33,487 nt of DNA. It comes from Amycolatopsis kentuckyensis. Its GTDB lineage: Bacteria; Actinomycetota; Actinomycetes; Mycobacteriales; Pseudonocardiaceae. This document shows positions 17,812-24,165 of this stretch, piece after piece; within the stretch, counting starts at the first letter, position 1; each line of letters opens with the position of its first letter. The stretch is taken from the NCBI RefSeq assembly GCF_002155975.1, contig NZ_MUMI01000270.1:1-33487 (forward strand), given 5' to 3'. Under the pieces are notes generated by a model that saw only the letters and a program-made list of their open reading frames with translations, made no database searches and was not told the DNA's origin. The translations under genes and the position numbers were made by a program.

Positions 17812-18770
17812 CCTTGGAGCTGGTCCCAGACTTCGCGGTCGCGTTCGGCGGTCCACACGACCGGCCGCTCGATCCCGGACAGCTCGTCCCACAGCCGCGA
17901 GACGTCGAAGGGCAGGCAGTGCTCGAAGATCGGCCAGTGGCCGTACTGGTCGTCCAACGCCGCGTGCGTGCGTTCGAAGGCCTCCTTGAGCGTGCCGCCG
18001 GCGTCGCGGACCGCGCCGACCTCACGGAGCATCGTGGTCAGGAAGTGCCGGGTCTGCGCGATGGCGGCGCCGACCGCGTCGCGGCCGCGGCTCACCCCGC
18101 CGCGGCCGCCGATCAGCGTCTCGGCCCCGAACGCGGCCACCCGGTCCAAAGTGGACGAAGCCCAGTCGCGGTGGAACGCGTCGCCGGTGTACAGCGCGGC
18201 TTCGGCTTCGACGAGGTCGCCGGCGTAGAGGATCCGCTGCCGGGGCAGCCAGGCGACGATGTCGCCTTCGGTGTGGCCCCGTCCGCAGTACTGCAGGACG
18301 AGATCACCGCGCTCGCCGCCGAGGTCGATGGTGAGCCGGTCGGAGAAGGTGAGGGTCGGCCAGGTGAGCCCGGGCACCGAGTCCGCGCCCTTCGCCAGCC
18401 GCGGCATCCGGCCGAACTCGCTCGCCCAGTCCTCCTTGCCGCGCTCGGCGACCAGGGCGCGGGTGTTCTCGTGCGCGACGATCACGTCGGCGTCGAAGGC
18501 GGACGCGCCCAGCACGCGCACGGCGTGGTAGTGGCTCAGCACCAGGTACCGCACCGGCTTGTCGGTGTGCTCCCGCAGCTTCGCGAGCCACTCCCCGGCC
18601 GCGACGGGCGTGGCCAGCGCTTCGAAGCAGACGAGGAAGTCCTCGCCCTCGATCGCGCCGATGTTCGGGTCGCCTTCGGCGGTCAGCGCGTAGACGCCGT
18701 CCGCCAGGACCTCCAGGGTTTGCGCTTTCTCCGCCAGGTCGGCCGAAGAGGCGAAGGCTTTCTTCGTCAC
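17808..18770 (-). CDS. MBL-fold hydrolase with altered metal motif
   Basis: 320 residues from GTG 18770, with AAGGAG 8 bases upstream. The beta-lactamase fold is clear: strands ending in VRYLVLSHYHAVRVLGAS, then GRGHTEGDIVAWLPRQRILYAGDLVEAE. The canonical HxHxDH is replaced by H80-Y-H82-A-V84-R85, so the Asp and the third His are missing, while the later GHTEGD His and AGDL Asp remain. It may bind one metal, use different ligands, or not be a canonical hydrolase. It is first in a two-gene operon with an aromatic hydroxylase and divergent from a MarR gene. Confidence 0.85.
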   Translation of the reverse strand: MTKKAFASSADLAEKAQTLEVLADGVYALTAEGDPNIGAIEGEDFLVCFEALATPVAAGEWLAKLREHTDKPVRYLVLSHYHAVRVLGASAFDADVIVAHENTRALVAERGKEDWASEFGRMPRLAKGADSVPGLTWPTLTFSDRLTIDLGGERGDLVLQYCGRGHTEGDIVAWLPRQRILYAGDLVEAEAALYTGDAFHRDWASSTLDRVAAFGAETLIGGRGGVSRGRDAVGAAIAQTRHFLTTMLREVGAVRDAGGTLKEAFERTHAALDDQYGHWPIFEHCLPFDVSRLWDELSGIERPVVWTAERDREVWDQLQG

Positions 18771-18784
18771 GGCGAGCGCTCCTT

Positions 18785-18806
18785 GATCGTCAAAGGATTG
18801 ACTATC
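18785..18806. promoter_or_regulatory. Inverted repeat between the MarR gene and the MBL/monooxygenase operon
   Basis: Arms GATCGTCAA (18785-18793) and TTGACTATC (18798-18806) match at 8 of 9 positions around AGGA. The site lies 14 bases upstream of the MBL GTG and next to its ribosome site. Size and symmetry fit a MarR-family operator, and binding here would block that operon. Confidence 0.65.
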
Positions 18807-18852
18807 CGGCCAGGCTAGCCCGCCGGACCGCCGCGCGGAACCCCGTTTCGCC

Positions 18853-18858
18853 TAACCT
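18853..18858 (+). promoter_or_regulatory. Putative leaderless -10 of the MarR gene
   Basis: TAACCT fits TANNNT and ends 6 nt before the ATG at 18865; no ribosome site is present. The start codon is probably at +1. Confidence 0.55.
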
Positions 18859-18864
18859 GGCCGC

Positions 18865-19395
18865 ATGACGGACCGACCGGCCGACCTCGACTACCTCTCG
18901 TTCGTCGACTACGCGATCGGCAAGACGCAGGCCGAGCTGCCCGCGACCGACCCGGTGGCGATGCGCCTCGGCCTGACGCTGCACCGCCTGGCCGGCGCGC
19001 TGGTCTACGACTGGGAGTCGACCGTCCACCGCCCCCGCGGCTGGAGCTGGGGCGGGTTCCGGGTGCTGTTCGTGCTGTGGCTGGCGGGCCCGCTGGAGTC
19101 CCGCCACGTGGCCCGCCTCGCCGGGATGAGCCGCGCGGCGGTGTCGGCGCTGGTCAAGACCCTGGAGCGGGACGGCCTGGTGACCCGCACCCAGGTCGCC
19201 CACGACCGCCGGGCGGTCGAACTGGCGCTGACCGGGGCTGGCCACACGGCGGTGACCGACGCCTACCAGGAGCACAACAAGCGGGAGCAGGCCTGGGTGG
19301 CGTCACTGACCCCGGAGGAGCGCGCGGTGCTGATCGGGCTCCTGGAGAAACTGACCACCGGCCCGGCCGCCGCGGCGGCGCAGCGCCTGGCCTGA
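18865..19395 (+). CDS. MarR-family transcriptional regulator
   Basis: 176 residues with a MarR winged helix. The recognition segment is SRHVARLAGMSRAAVSALVKTLERDGLVTR (about residues 90-119), followed by the wing containing AHDRRAVELALTGAGHTAV. N- and C-terminal helices would make the dimer interface. It is divergent from the MBL-fold/monooxygenase operon with a clear inverted repeat in the 94-bp gap, the usual arrangement for a repressor released by an aromatic ligand. Two Trp residues in the N-terminal half (WSWGG) may line the pocket, as is common for this type. The ligand is not predictable. Confidence 0.92.
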   Translation: MTDRPADLDYLSFVDYAIGKTQAELPATDPVAMRLGLTLHRLAGALVYDWESTVHRPRGWSWGGFRVLFVLWLAGPLESRHVARLAGMSRAAVSALVKTLERDGLVTRTQVAHDRRAVELALTGAGHTAVTDAYQEHNKREQAWVASLTPEERAVLIGLLEKLTTGPAAAAAQRLA

Positions 19396-19409
19396 CCGGC
19401 CCGCGTGGA

Positions 19410-20045
19410 TCAGCTGGCCAGGCCCGGCAGGCTCAGCGTGTGCCCGGTCTGCTCGGCCTTCGCCCGCAGGTACCGGACGTTGTTCTCGGTCGCGAACACG
19501 CCCGTCGGCACCCGGTCGCGCACCGCGATGCCGGCCGCACGCAGCTGGGCCGCCTTGTCCGGGTTGTTCGACAGCAGGTCGACGCGGTCCACCCCGAGCG
19601 CGCCCAGCATCTGGGCCGCGACCGTGTAGTCGCGGGCGTCTTCGGGCAGGCCGAGCGCGGCGTTCGCGGCGTAGGTGTCGAGGCCGCCGTCCTGCAGGGC
19701 GTACGCGTCGAGCTTGTTGTACAGCCCGATCCCACGACCCTCCTGGCGCAGGTACAGCAGGTACCCGCCGGTCTCGGAGATCCGCGCGACCGCCTCGGCC
19801 AGCTGCGGGCCGCAGTCGCAGCGCGCCGACCCGAAGACGTCGCCGGTCAGGCATTCCGAGTGCGGCCGCACCAGCGGCACCTCGCCGGGCGTACCCAGGA
19901 CGAACGCCAGGTGCTCACCGTCGTCGGCCAGACCCCGGAAGGTCACGGCTTCGGCATCGACCGCGACGCCGCCGTCGAGCCGCAGCGGGATCCGCACCCG
20001 CGTCCGCACCTCGGCCGGCTTGTCCTCGCCCCTGGTGTCACCCAC
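19410..20045 (-). CDS. ribA: GTP cyclohydrolase II
   Basis: 211 residues from GTG 20045, the usual length for a single-domain RibA. The zinc triad is seen in SECLTGDVFGSARCDCG, and the GTP-binding/active-site motif RQEGRGIGLYNKLDAYALQD follows, with the later SNNPDK segment. It converts GTP to 2,5-diamino-6-ribosylamino-4(3H)-pyrimidinone 5'-phosphate, formate and pyrophosphate, the first step of riboflavin synthesis. Many Actinobacteria also have a bifunctional ribBA elsewhere, so this may be a second copy. It is divergent from a LysE exporter and appears leaderless (TAGGGT 7 nt before the start). No FMN riboswitch is visible. Confidence 0.95.
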   Translation of the reverse strand: MGDTRGEDKPAEVRTRVRIPLRLDGGVAVDAEAVTFRGLADDGEHLAFVLGTPGEVPLVRPHSECLTGDVFGSARCDCGPQLAEAVARISETGGYLLYLRQEGRGIGLYNKLDAYALQDGGLDTYAANAALGLPEDARDYTVAAQMLGALGVDRVDLLSNNPDKAAQLRAAGIAVRDRVPTGVFATENNVRYLRAKAEQTGHTLSLPGLAS

Positions 20046-20052
20046 AAGATCG

Positions 20053-20058
20053 ACCCTA
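20053..20058 (-). promoter_or_regulatory. Putative leaderless -10 of ribA
   Basis: Minus-strand TAGGGT ends 7 nt before the GTG at 20045. No ribosome site precedes the start codon. Confidence 0.45.
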
Positions 20059-20132
20059 CACGAGGTTCAAATTCGAACATCCGGGCCGTTTCCCCGAGGC
20101 CGGTTCCCGAAAAACCGGTGGCGGCCGGGTCG

Positions 20133-20138
20133 TATCCT
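20133..20138 (+). promoter_or_regulatory. Putative leaderless -10 of the LysE gene
   Basis: TATCCT, a good TANNNT match, ends 6 nt before the ATG at 20145. No ribosome site is seen. Confidence 0.55.
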
Positions 20139-20144
20139 CGGCCC

Positions 20145-20777
20145 ATGATCCCCGGTGCCACCGCCGCCTCGTTCCTGCTGGTCGTCGTGCTCGGGGCGAT
20201 GTCGCCCGGGCCCGACTTCGTCGTCGTGACGCGCTCGGCTCTCACCGGCGGGCGGCGGGCCGGGATCGCCGCCGGGACCGGGATCGCGCTCGGCGTCTTC
20301 GCCTGGGTGGTCGCCATCGCCCTGGGGGTCGCCGCCGTGCTCACCGCGTCGGCCGTCGCCTTCACCGTCGTCAAGCTGGCCGGGGCAGGCTACCTCGTCT
20401 TCCTCGGCGTCAAGGCGTGGCTGGCCGTGCGGCGCGGCGAGTACCGGGATCTCGCGGAGACCACCGGGACCCGGCAGCTCAAGGCCGGGGCCGCCTTCCG
20501 CCAGGGCCTGGTGACGAATCTGCTCAACCCCAAGGTCGCCGTCTACTTCCTGGCCCTGCTCCCCCAGTTCCTGCCCGCCGACGGCTCCACCCTGCAGACG
20601 CTCGAACTGGCCGCGATCGCCACCGCCGGCACGGTCCTGTGGTTCGTCACCCTCGCCGTCGTCGTCGGGGCGCTGAAGCGGTTCTTCAGCGCCGGCCGCG
20701 TCCGCCGGGGCCTCGACGCCGTCCTGGGCACCGTGCTCGTCGCCTTGGGGCTGAAGGTCGCCGCCGAGACGGCGTGA
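20145..20777 (+). CDS. LysE/RhtB-family amino acid exporter
   Basis: 210 residues, six predicted membrane helices. The N-terminal LysE signature is present: LGAMSPGPDFVVVTRSALTGGRRAGIAAGTGIALG near residues 14-50. The middle-loop motif NLLNPKVAVYFLALLPQF follows around residues 120-137. The family exports lysine, arginine, homoserine, threonine or other small metabolites; the specific substrate is not clear. ATG 20145 is chosen because the LysE homology begins there and a TATCCT hexamer lies 6 nt upstream. It ends inside a bidirectional terminator stem. Confidence 0.93.
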   Translation: MIPGATAASFLLVVVLGAMSPGPDFVVVTRSALTGGRRAGIAAGTGIALGVFAWVVAIALGVAAVLTASAVAFTVVKLAGAGYLVFLGVKAWLAVRRGEYRDLAETTGTRQLKAGAAFRQGLVTNLLNPKVAVYFLALLPQFLPADGSTLQTLELAAIATAGTVLWFVTLAVVVGALKRFFSAGRVRRGLDAVLGTVLVALGLKVAAETA

Positions 20778-20801
20778 GCCCGGGACGGGGCTCACGCCGT
20801 C
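20768..20801. terminator. Bidirectional terminator between converging LysE and MetE-like genes
   Basis: A perfect 14-bp stem (20768-20781 with 20788-20801) and a 6-nt loop. It includes the last codons and TGA of the LysE gene and ends 4 bases before the stop of the minus-strand MetE-like gene, so it would serve both. No T tract on either side. Confidence 0.8.
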
Positions 20802-20804
20802 CGC

Positions 20805-21866
20805 TCAGCCGAGTTTCTCGGCCGCCAGCCGCGTGCCCTCGACCCGGGCCGCGATCTTCGCGAACGCGATGTCGCGCGAGGTCGACGTGTCGTCGGCGAA
20901 CGGCGAGAACCCGCAGTCGTCGCAGGTGCCGAGGCGCTCGGCCGGCAGGTGCTTCGCCGCGGTGAGCACCCGGTCGCGGACCGCTTCCGCCGTCTCCACG
21001 CGCGGGTCGATCGGGTCGGTCACGCCCACGAAGACCCGCTGGTCGGCCTTGAGGTTGTCGGCGATCACCCGCAACGCGCGCTCCGGGTCCGCTTCGCTGG
21101 CCAGCTGGACGAAGAAGCGGCCGGCCTTGAGGTCGAACAACGCCGGCAGCAGGCCCGCGTAGTCGACGTCGAGGCTGTGCACGGAGTCCTGGTCGCCACC
21201 CGGGCAGGTGTGGACGCCGATCTTCGCGCGCTCCTCGGCGGTGAACCGGTCGAGGACGGCGTTGTTGAGCTCGACGAACTGCCGCAGCAGCCCGCCGGAC
21301 GGGTCGAGCTTCAGCGACAGCCGTCCCTCGGTGAAGTCGATCTGCACGCTGTCCGCGCCCGCTTCGAGGCTGCCGCGGATGTCCGCCTCGGCCTCGTTCA
21401 CCAGGTCGGCGACGAACTGCTCCTGCGAGTACCCCTCGATGCCGTCGGCCGGGTAGATCAGCGAGAGCGCGGACGCGGCGATCACCGCCTGCTTGACGGG
21501 CCGGTCGGTAAGCGTTTTCGCGCGTGTGAGGTACGAGTCCGCGTGGGTCGCGTAGCGGAAGGGGCCCGCGGTCAGCCGCGGAAGCTGCCGCGTGTGCCCG
21601 TCGGCGAACGGGATGACGACACCGTCCGGCGCCAGCGCTTCGAGGCCGGCCAGCGGGTAGGTCGCGAAGCTCGGCTTGCCCTGTTCGCCGTCGGAGAGCA
21701 CCGGTGAGCCGGTTTCCTCGAACCGGCGGATGGTGTCGGCCAGCGCCCGGCTCTCCAGCTCGGCGAGCGCGGCGGCGTCGATCCGCCCGGCCGCGAACTC
21801 GCCGAGGCCTTCGACGAGGTAGGCGGGACGCGGGATGCTGCCGATCGGTTCGGTGGGCAAGGTCAT
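20805..21866 (-). CDS. Single-domain cobalamin-independent methionine synthase-like protein
   Basis: 353 residues, roughly half of full MetE, matching only its C-terminal barrel. Zinc ligands are intact: H219-T-C221 in HTCPGGD and C318 in CDDCGF, plus the GADSVQIDFTEGRL strand and its acidic residue. Stand-alone proteins of this type (archaeal and actinobacterial MetE-like) transfer methyl groups to thiols, though the donor may not be methyl-tetrahydrofolate. Start ATG 21866 is backed by GGAGGATTCC. A long inverted repeat (21944-21996) lies about 80 bases upstream and may be a leader structure. Confidence 0.88.
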   Translation of the reverse strand: MTLPTEPIGSIPRPAYLVEGLGEFAAGRIDAAALAELESRALADTIRRFEETGSPVLSDGEQGKPSFATYPLAGLEALAPDGVVIPFADGHTRQLPRLTAGPFRYATHADSYLTRAKTLTDRPVKQAVIAASALSLIYPADGIEGYSQEQFVADLVNEAEADIRGSLEAGADSVQIDFTEGRLSLKLDPSGGLLRQFVELNNAVLDRFTAEERAKIGVHTCPGGDQDSVHSLDVDYAGLLPALFDLKAGRFFVQLASEADPERALRVIADNLKADQRVFVGVTDPIDPRVETAEAVRDRVLTAAKHLPAERLGTCDDCGFSPFADDTSTSRDIAFAKIAARVEGTRLAAEKLG

Positions 21867-21943
21867 GGAATCCTCCGCTTGCTTGAAGGCCCTGACCAGG
21901 CACGGACGCGACAGCAGGACGTGGCCGCCCCCCAGCCGTCCGG

Positions 21944-21996
21944 CCGTGACCGGCCACGTTCACGCAGCAACTTAACGTGGCGAAGGCCGGTCACGG
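21944..21996. other. Long bulged inverted repeat upstream of the MetE-like gene
   Basis: CCGTGACCGG plus CCACGTT (21944-21960) pairs perfectly with AACGTGG (21974-21980) and CCGGTCACGG (21987-21996), a total of 17 bp interrupted by a 6-nt bulge (CGAAGG) and capped by a 13-nt loop. It lies 78 bases upstream of the minus-strand ATG 21866. It does not match the SAM or cobalamin riboswitch cores I know. It could be a leader RNA, an operator pair or a terminator. Confidence 0.6.
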
Positions 21997-22052
21997 AGCG
22001 CGGATCACCCGGTCGGACCAGAGAAAAGCACGAAATCAGAAGGCGTTCGGCG

Positions 22053-22077
22053 GTTCGCGAGGAGGACGATTGGGTAT
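22053..22077 (+). promoter_or_regulatory. SigB/SigF-type stress promoter of the DUF3040 gene
   Basis: GTTC (22053-22056) and GGGTAT (22072-22077) are separated by 15 bases, close to the GTTT-N(13-16)-GGGTA pattern of group 3 stress sigma factors. The start of transcription would be near 22085, leaving a ~35-nt leader with a GAAGGAG site. Confidence 0.5.
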
Positions 22078-22121
22078 TCGCTACGGCGATACGGCGGGTT
22101 CGGCGCCGAAGGAGTGCCCCG

Positions 22122-22385
22122 ATGCTCAGTCACCACGATCGCACCGAGCTCGAGAAGATCGAGCGCAGTCTCGAGCTCAGCGACCCCGACCTGGCTGCCG
22201 CGCTGCGCGACGGCCGGCGCCCGAAGTCGCGCGCGCTCCGCAGCGCCCTCCTGATCGTCTTCGACATCACCGCCGTGACACTCCTGGTCCTGGGCCTGGT
22301 GCTGCCCGACCCGGGCGTGACCCTGTGCGGGATCCTCGCCCTCACCGGCACCGTCTGGACCCACGTGGCGAGGCACCGCCTCTGA
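22122..22385 (+). CDS. DUF3040 small membrane protein
   Basis: 87 residues from ATG 22122 with GAAGGAG upstream. The N-terminal half is a charged helix (MLSHHDRTELEKIERSL, then DPDLAAALRDGR) and the C-terminal half has two membrane segments (ALLIVFDITAVTLLVLGLVL and VTLCGILALTGTVWTHVA). This is the layout of DUF3040 proteins, which are common in Actinobacteria and often stress-induced; function unknown. A likely stress-sigma promoter supports that. It ends 22 nt before dinB2, but dinB2 seems to have its own promoter. Confidence 0.8.
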   Translation: MLSHHDRTELEKIERSLELSDPDLAAALRDGRRPKSRALRSALLIVFDITAVTLLVLGLVLPDPGVTLCGILALTGTVWTHVARHRL

Positions 22386-22395
22386 CGATCTGAGG

Positions 22396-22401
22396 CAGAC
22401 T
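22396..22401 (+). promoter_or_regulatory. Putative leaderless -10 of the DinB2-like gene
   Basis: CAGACT (one off from TANNNT) ends 6 nt before the GTG at 22408, in a gap too short for a clear ribosome site. Confidence 0.35.
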
Positions 22402-22407
22402 GGGCCG

Positions 22408-23433
22408 GTGAAGTGGGTCCTGCACGTCGACCTCGACCAGTTCATCGCCGCGGTCGAGGTCGCCCGCCACCCGGAGCTGCGCGGGAAGCCCGTCGTGGTC
22501 GGCGGCAACGGCGACCCCACCGAACGCGCGGTCGTCGCGACGGCGTCGTACGAAGCTCGCGAGTTCGGCGTCCAGTCCGGCATGCCGCTGCGGATCGCGG
22601 CCCGGCGCTGCCCGGACGCCGTCTTCCTGCCCAGCGACCCGGACGCCTACCTCGAGGTGTCGGCGCGGGTGATGGCCGCGGTGCGGGAGCTGCCGGTGGT
22701 GGTCGAAGTGCTCGGCTGGGACGAGGCCTTCGTCGGCGCGGAGACGGCCGACCCCGAGGCGCTGGCCGTCGCGATCAAGGAGGCGGTGGCGCGCGAGACG
22801 GGCCTGTCGTGCGCGGTCGGGATCGGCGACAACAAGCTGCGGGCCAAGCTCGCCACCGGGTTCGGCAAGCCGGGCGGGATCTACCGGCTGACGCACGAGA
22901 ACTGGTGGGAGGTGATGGCCGCCCGCCCGACGGACGCGCTGTGGGGCATCGGCGGCAAGACGGCGAAGAAGCTCGCCTCGCTGGGCATCCACACGGTCCT
23001 CGACCTCGCGGGGGCGGACCCGGCGGAGCTGGCGGCCCGGTTCGGCCCGAAGACCGGCCCGTGGCTGCGCCTGCTCGGCGGCGGCATCAGCGATGCCGAG
23101 GTGAGCGCGACCCCGTGGGTGGCCCGCTCCCGCAGCCGCGAGACGACGTTCCAGCACGACCTGACGGACCCGGCACAGATGGCGGCGGAGGTCTCGGCGC
23201 TGGCGAAGCGCGTCGCCCAGGACGTCTCGGAAGAAGGCCGCCCGGCGGCGCGGGTGGCGGTCAAGGTGCGGTTCGTGCCGTTCCTGACCCACACGCACAG
23301 CATCACCCTCCCGGAACCGACGTCGGACGCCGCCGAGCTCGACCGCGCGGCGCGGGAGGTACTGGGGATGTTCGAGCTGACCCGCCCGGTGCGGCTGCTG
23401 GGCGTGCGGGCCGAGTTCCCGCGCGAGGACTAG
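22408..23433 (+). CDS. Y-family DNA polymerase, DinB2 type
   Basis: 341 residues. Catalytic acids are D8 (HVDLDQF) and D105-E106 (GWDEAFVG), with the Y-family thumb and little-finger regions following. The WDEAFVG form and the HVDLDQF start resemble mycobacterial DinB2 rather than DinB1. Residue 13, which follows DQF and corresponds to the aromatic steric gate of most family members, is Ile. In M. smegmatis DinB2 a Leu there allows ribonucleotides to enter. Expected role: error-prone or repair synthesis, possibly ribonucleotide-permissive. It has no clear beta-clamp motif at the C-terminus. Its stop overlaps that of the converging TetR gene. Confidence 0.9.
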   Translation: MKWVLHVDLDQFIAAVEVARHPELRGKPVVVGGNGDPTERAVVATASYEAREFGVQSGMPLRIAARRCPDAVFLPSDPDAYLEVSARVMAAVRELPVVVEVLGWDEAFVGAETADPEALAVAIKEAVARETGLSCAVGIGDNKLRAKLATGFGKPGGIYRLTHENWWEVMAARPTDALWGIGGKTAKKLASLGIHTVLDLAGADPAELAARFGPKTGPWLRLLGGGISDAEVSATPWVARSRSRETTFQHDLTDPAQMAAEVSALAKRVAQDVSEEGRPAARVAVKVRFVPFLTHTHSITLPEPTSDAAELDRAAREVLGMFELTRPVRLLGVRAEFPRED

Positions 23434-24077
23434 AGCCCCTCCGGCAGCGGCAACGGCCGGTCCGGGTCGAGTTCCACCCCGCCTGCCCGCAGCGTGTGGT
23501 CCAGCATCGCCCAGATCGTGCCCGTGAGCTGGGCGGTCAGCTGGGGCAGGGTGAGCGTGCCCGGGTGGTCGAGCCAGCGGGTCGTCGCCGATTCGACGTA
23601 GCCGACCAGGCCGAACGCGATCGTGTCCGCCGGGGCGGGATCCAGGCCGAACGCCGTCAGGTAGCCCGTGAACAGGCCGCTGAGGTGGCGGGCGATCGCG
23701 CCGCGGACGTCGGGGCCGTCCGGGACGCCGCTGGCCAGGTAGCGGTGCAGGTGGGCGTGCTCGGTCAGCCAGCGCAGGTGCGTCGAGATCACCGTGGAGA
23801 TCATCTCGTTCGGCGAGCCCTCGGGGTGCCAGAGCGGCGCCAGGTCGGCCGTCACCAGTTCGGCCGCGCGCCGGGCGATCGCCCGGCGGAGGTCCGCCGC
23901 GTCGGAGAAGTGCCGGTACAGGCGGGTGCGGGCGACGCCGGCGCGCTCGGCGATCTGCTCGGTCGAGACCTCCGGGCCGTGCTCGGCGATGGCGGCCAGC
24001 GCGGCGTCGACGAACTCCGCGCGCCGTCGTTCCTGCTGGCCCGCCCAGCGCGTCGCCCGTCCGTCGACCTTGGTCAC
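23430..24077 (-). CDS. TetR-family transcriptional regulator
   Basis: 215 residues from GTG 24077. The N-terminal HTH is STEQIAERAGVARTRLYRHFSDAADLRRAI at about residues 38-67. A ligand-binding helical domain follows with several Trp and His residues (THLRWLTEHAHLHRYLASG). It is divergent from the AurF-like gene with a large nested palindrome in between, so it most likely controls that gene and itself. A TAGGCT hexamer 6 nt before the GTG points to a leaderless message. The 3' end overlaps dinB2 by a few bases tail to tail. Confidence 0.9.
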   Translation of the reverse strand: MTKVDGRATRWAGQQERRRAEFVDAALAAIAEHGPEVSTEQIAERAGVARTRLYRHFSDAADLRRAIARRAAELVTADLAPLWHPEGSPNEMISTVISTHLRWLTEHAHLHRYLASGVPDGPDVRGAIARHLSGLFTGYLTAFGLDPAPADTIAFGLVGYVESATTRWLDHPGTLTLPQLTAQLTGTIWAMLDHTLRAGGVELDPDRPLPLPEGL

Positions 24078-24083
24078 GGCGGA

Positions 24084-24089
24084 AGCCTA
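24084..24089 (-). promoter_or_regulatory. Putative leaderless -10 of the TetR gene
   Basis: Minus-strand TAGGCT ends 6 nt before the GTG at 24077. The operator starting at 24105 would cover the region of its -35. Confidence 0.5.
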
Positions 24090-24104
24090 CTCAGGGCCAG
24101 CCGG

Positions 24105-24139
24105 GCGGTGTACGCTACTCGAAGTAGCTAGTACACCGC
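24105..24139. promoter_or_regulatory. Nested palindrome, probable TetR operator
   Basis: The outer perfect 9-bp arms are GCGGTGTAC (24105-24113) and GTACACCGC (24131-24139). The inner perfect 6-bp arms are GCTACT (24114-24119) and AGTAGC (24123-24128) around CGA. The centres differ by one base. It fills the gap between the divergent TetR and AurF-like genes. Confidence 0.75.
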
Positions 24140-24165
24140 GTACCCCCTACTTTTCGGAGGCCGCC

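Noticed and set aside
16367..18025. 552-codon frame overlapping the monooxygenase and MBL genes
   Set aside because: It crosses both genes out of frame and has no motif.
19385..19426. Terminator between the converging MarR and ribA genes
   Set aside because: GCCTGGCC and GGCCAGGC can pair, but the loop is over 20 bases and the arms lie inside both coding ends, so the support is weak.
21867..22010. Cobalamin or SAM riboswitch in the MetE-like leader
   Set aside because: I could not find the conserved cores of these classes. Only a long hairpin is seen.
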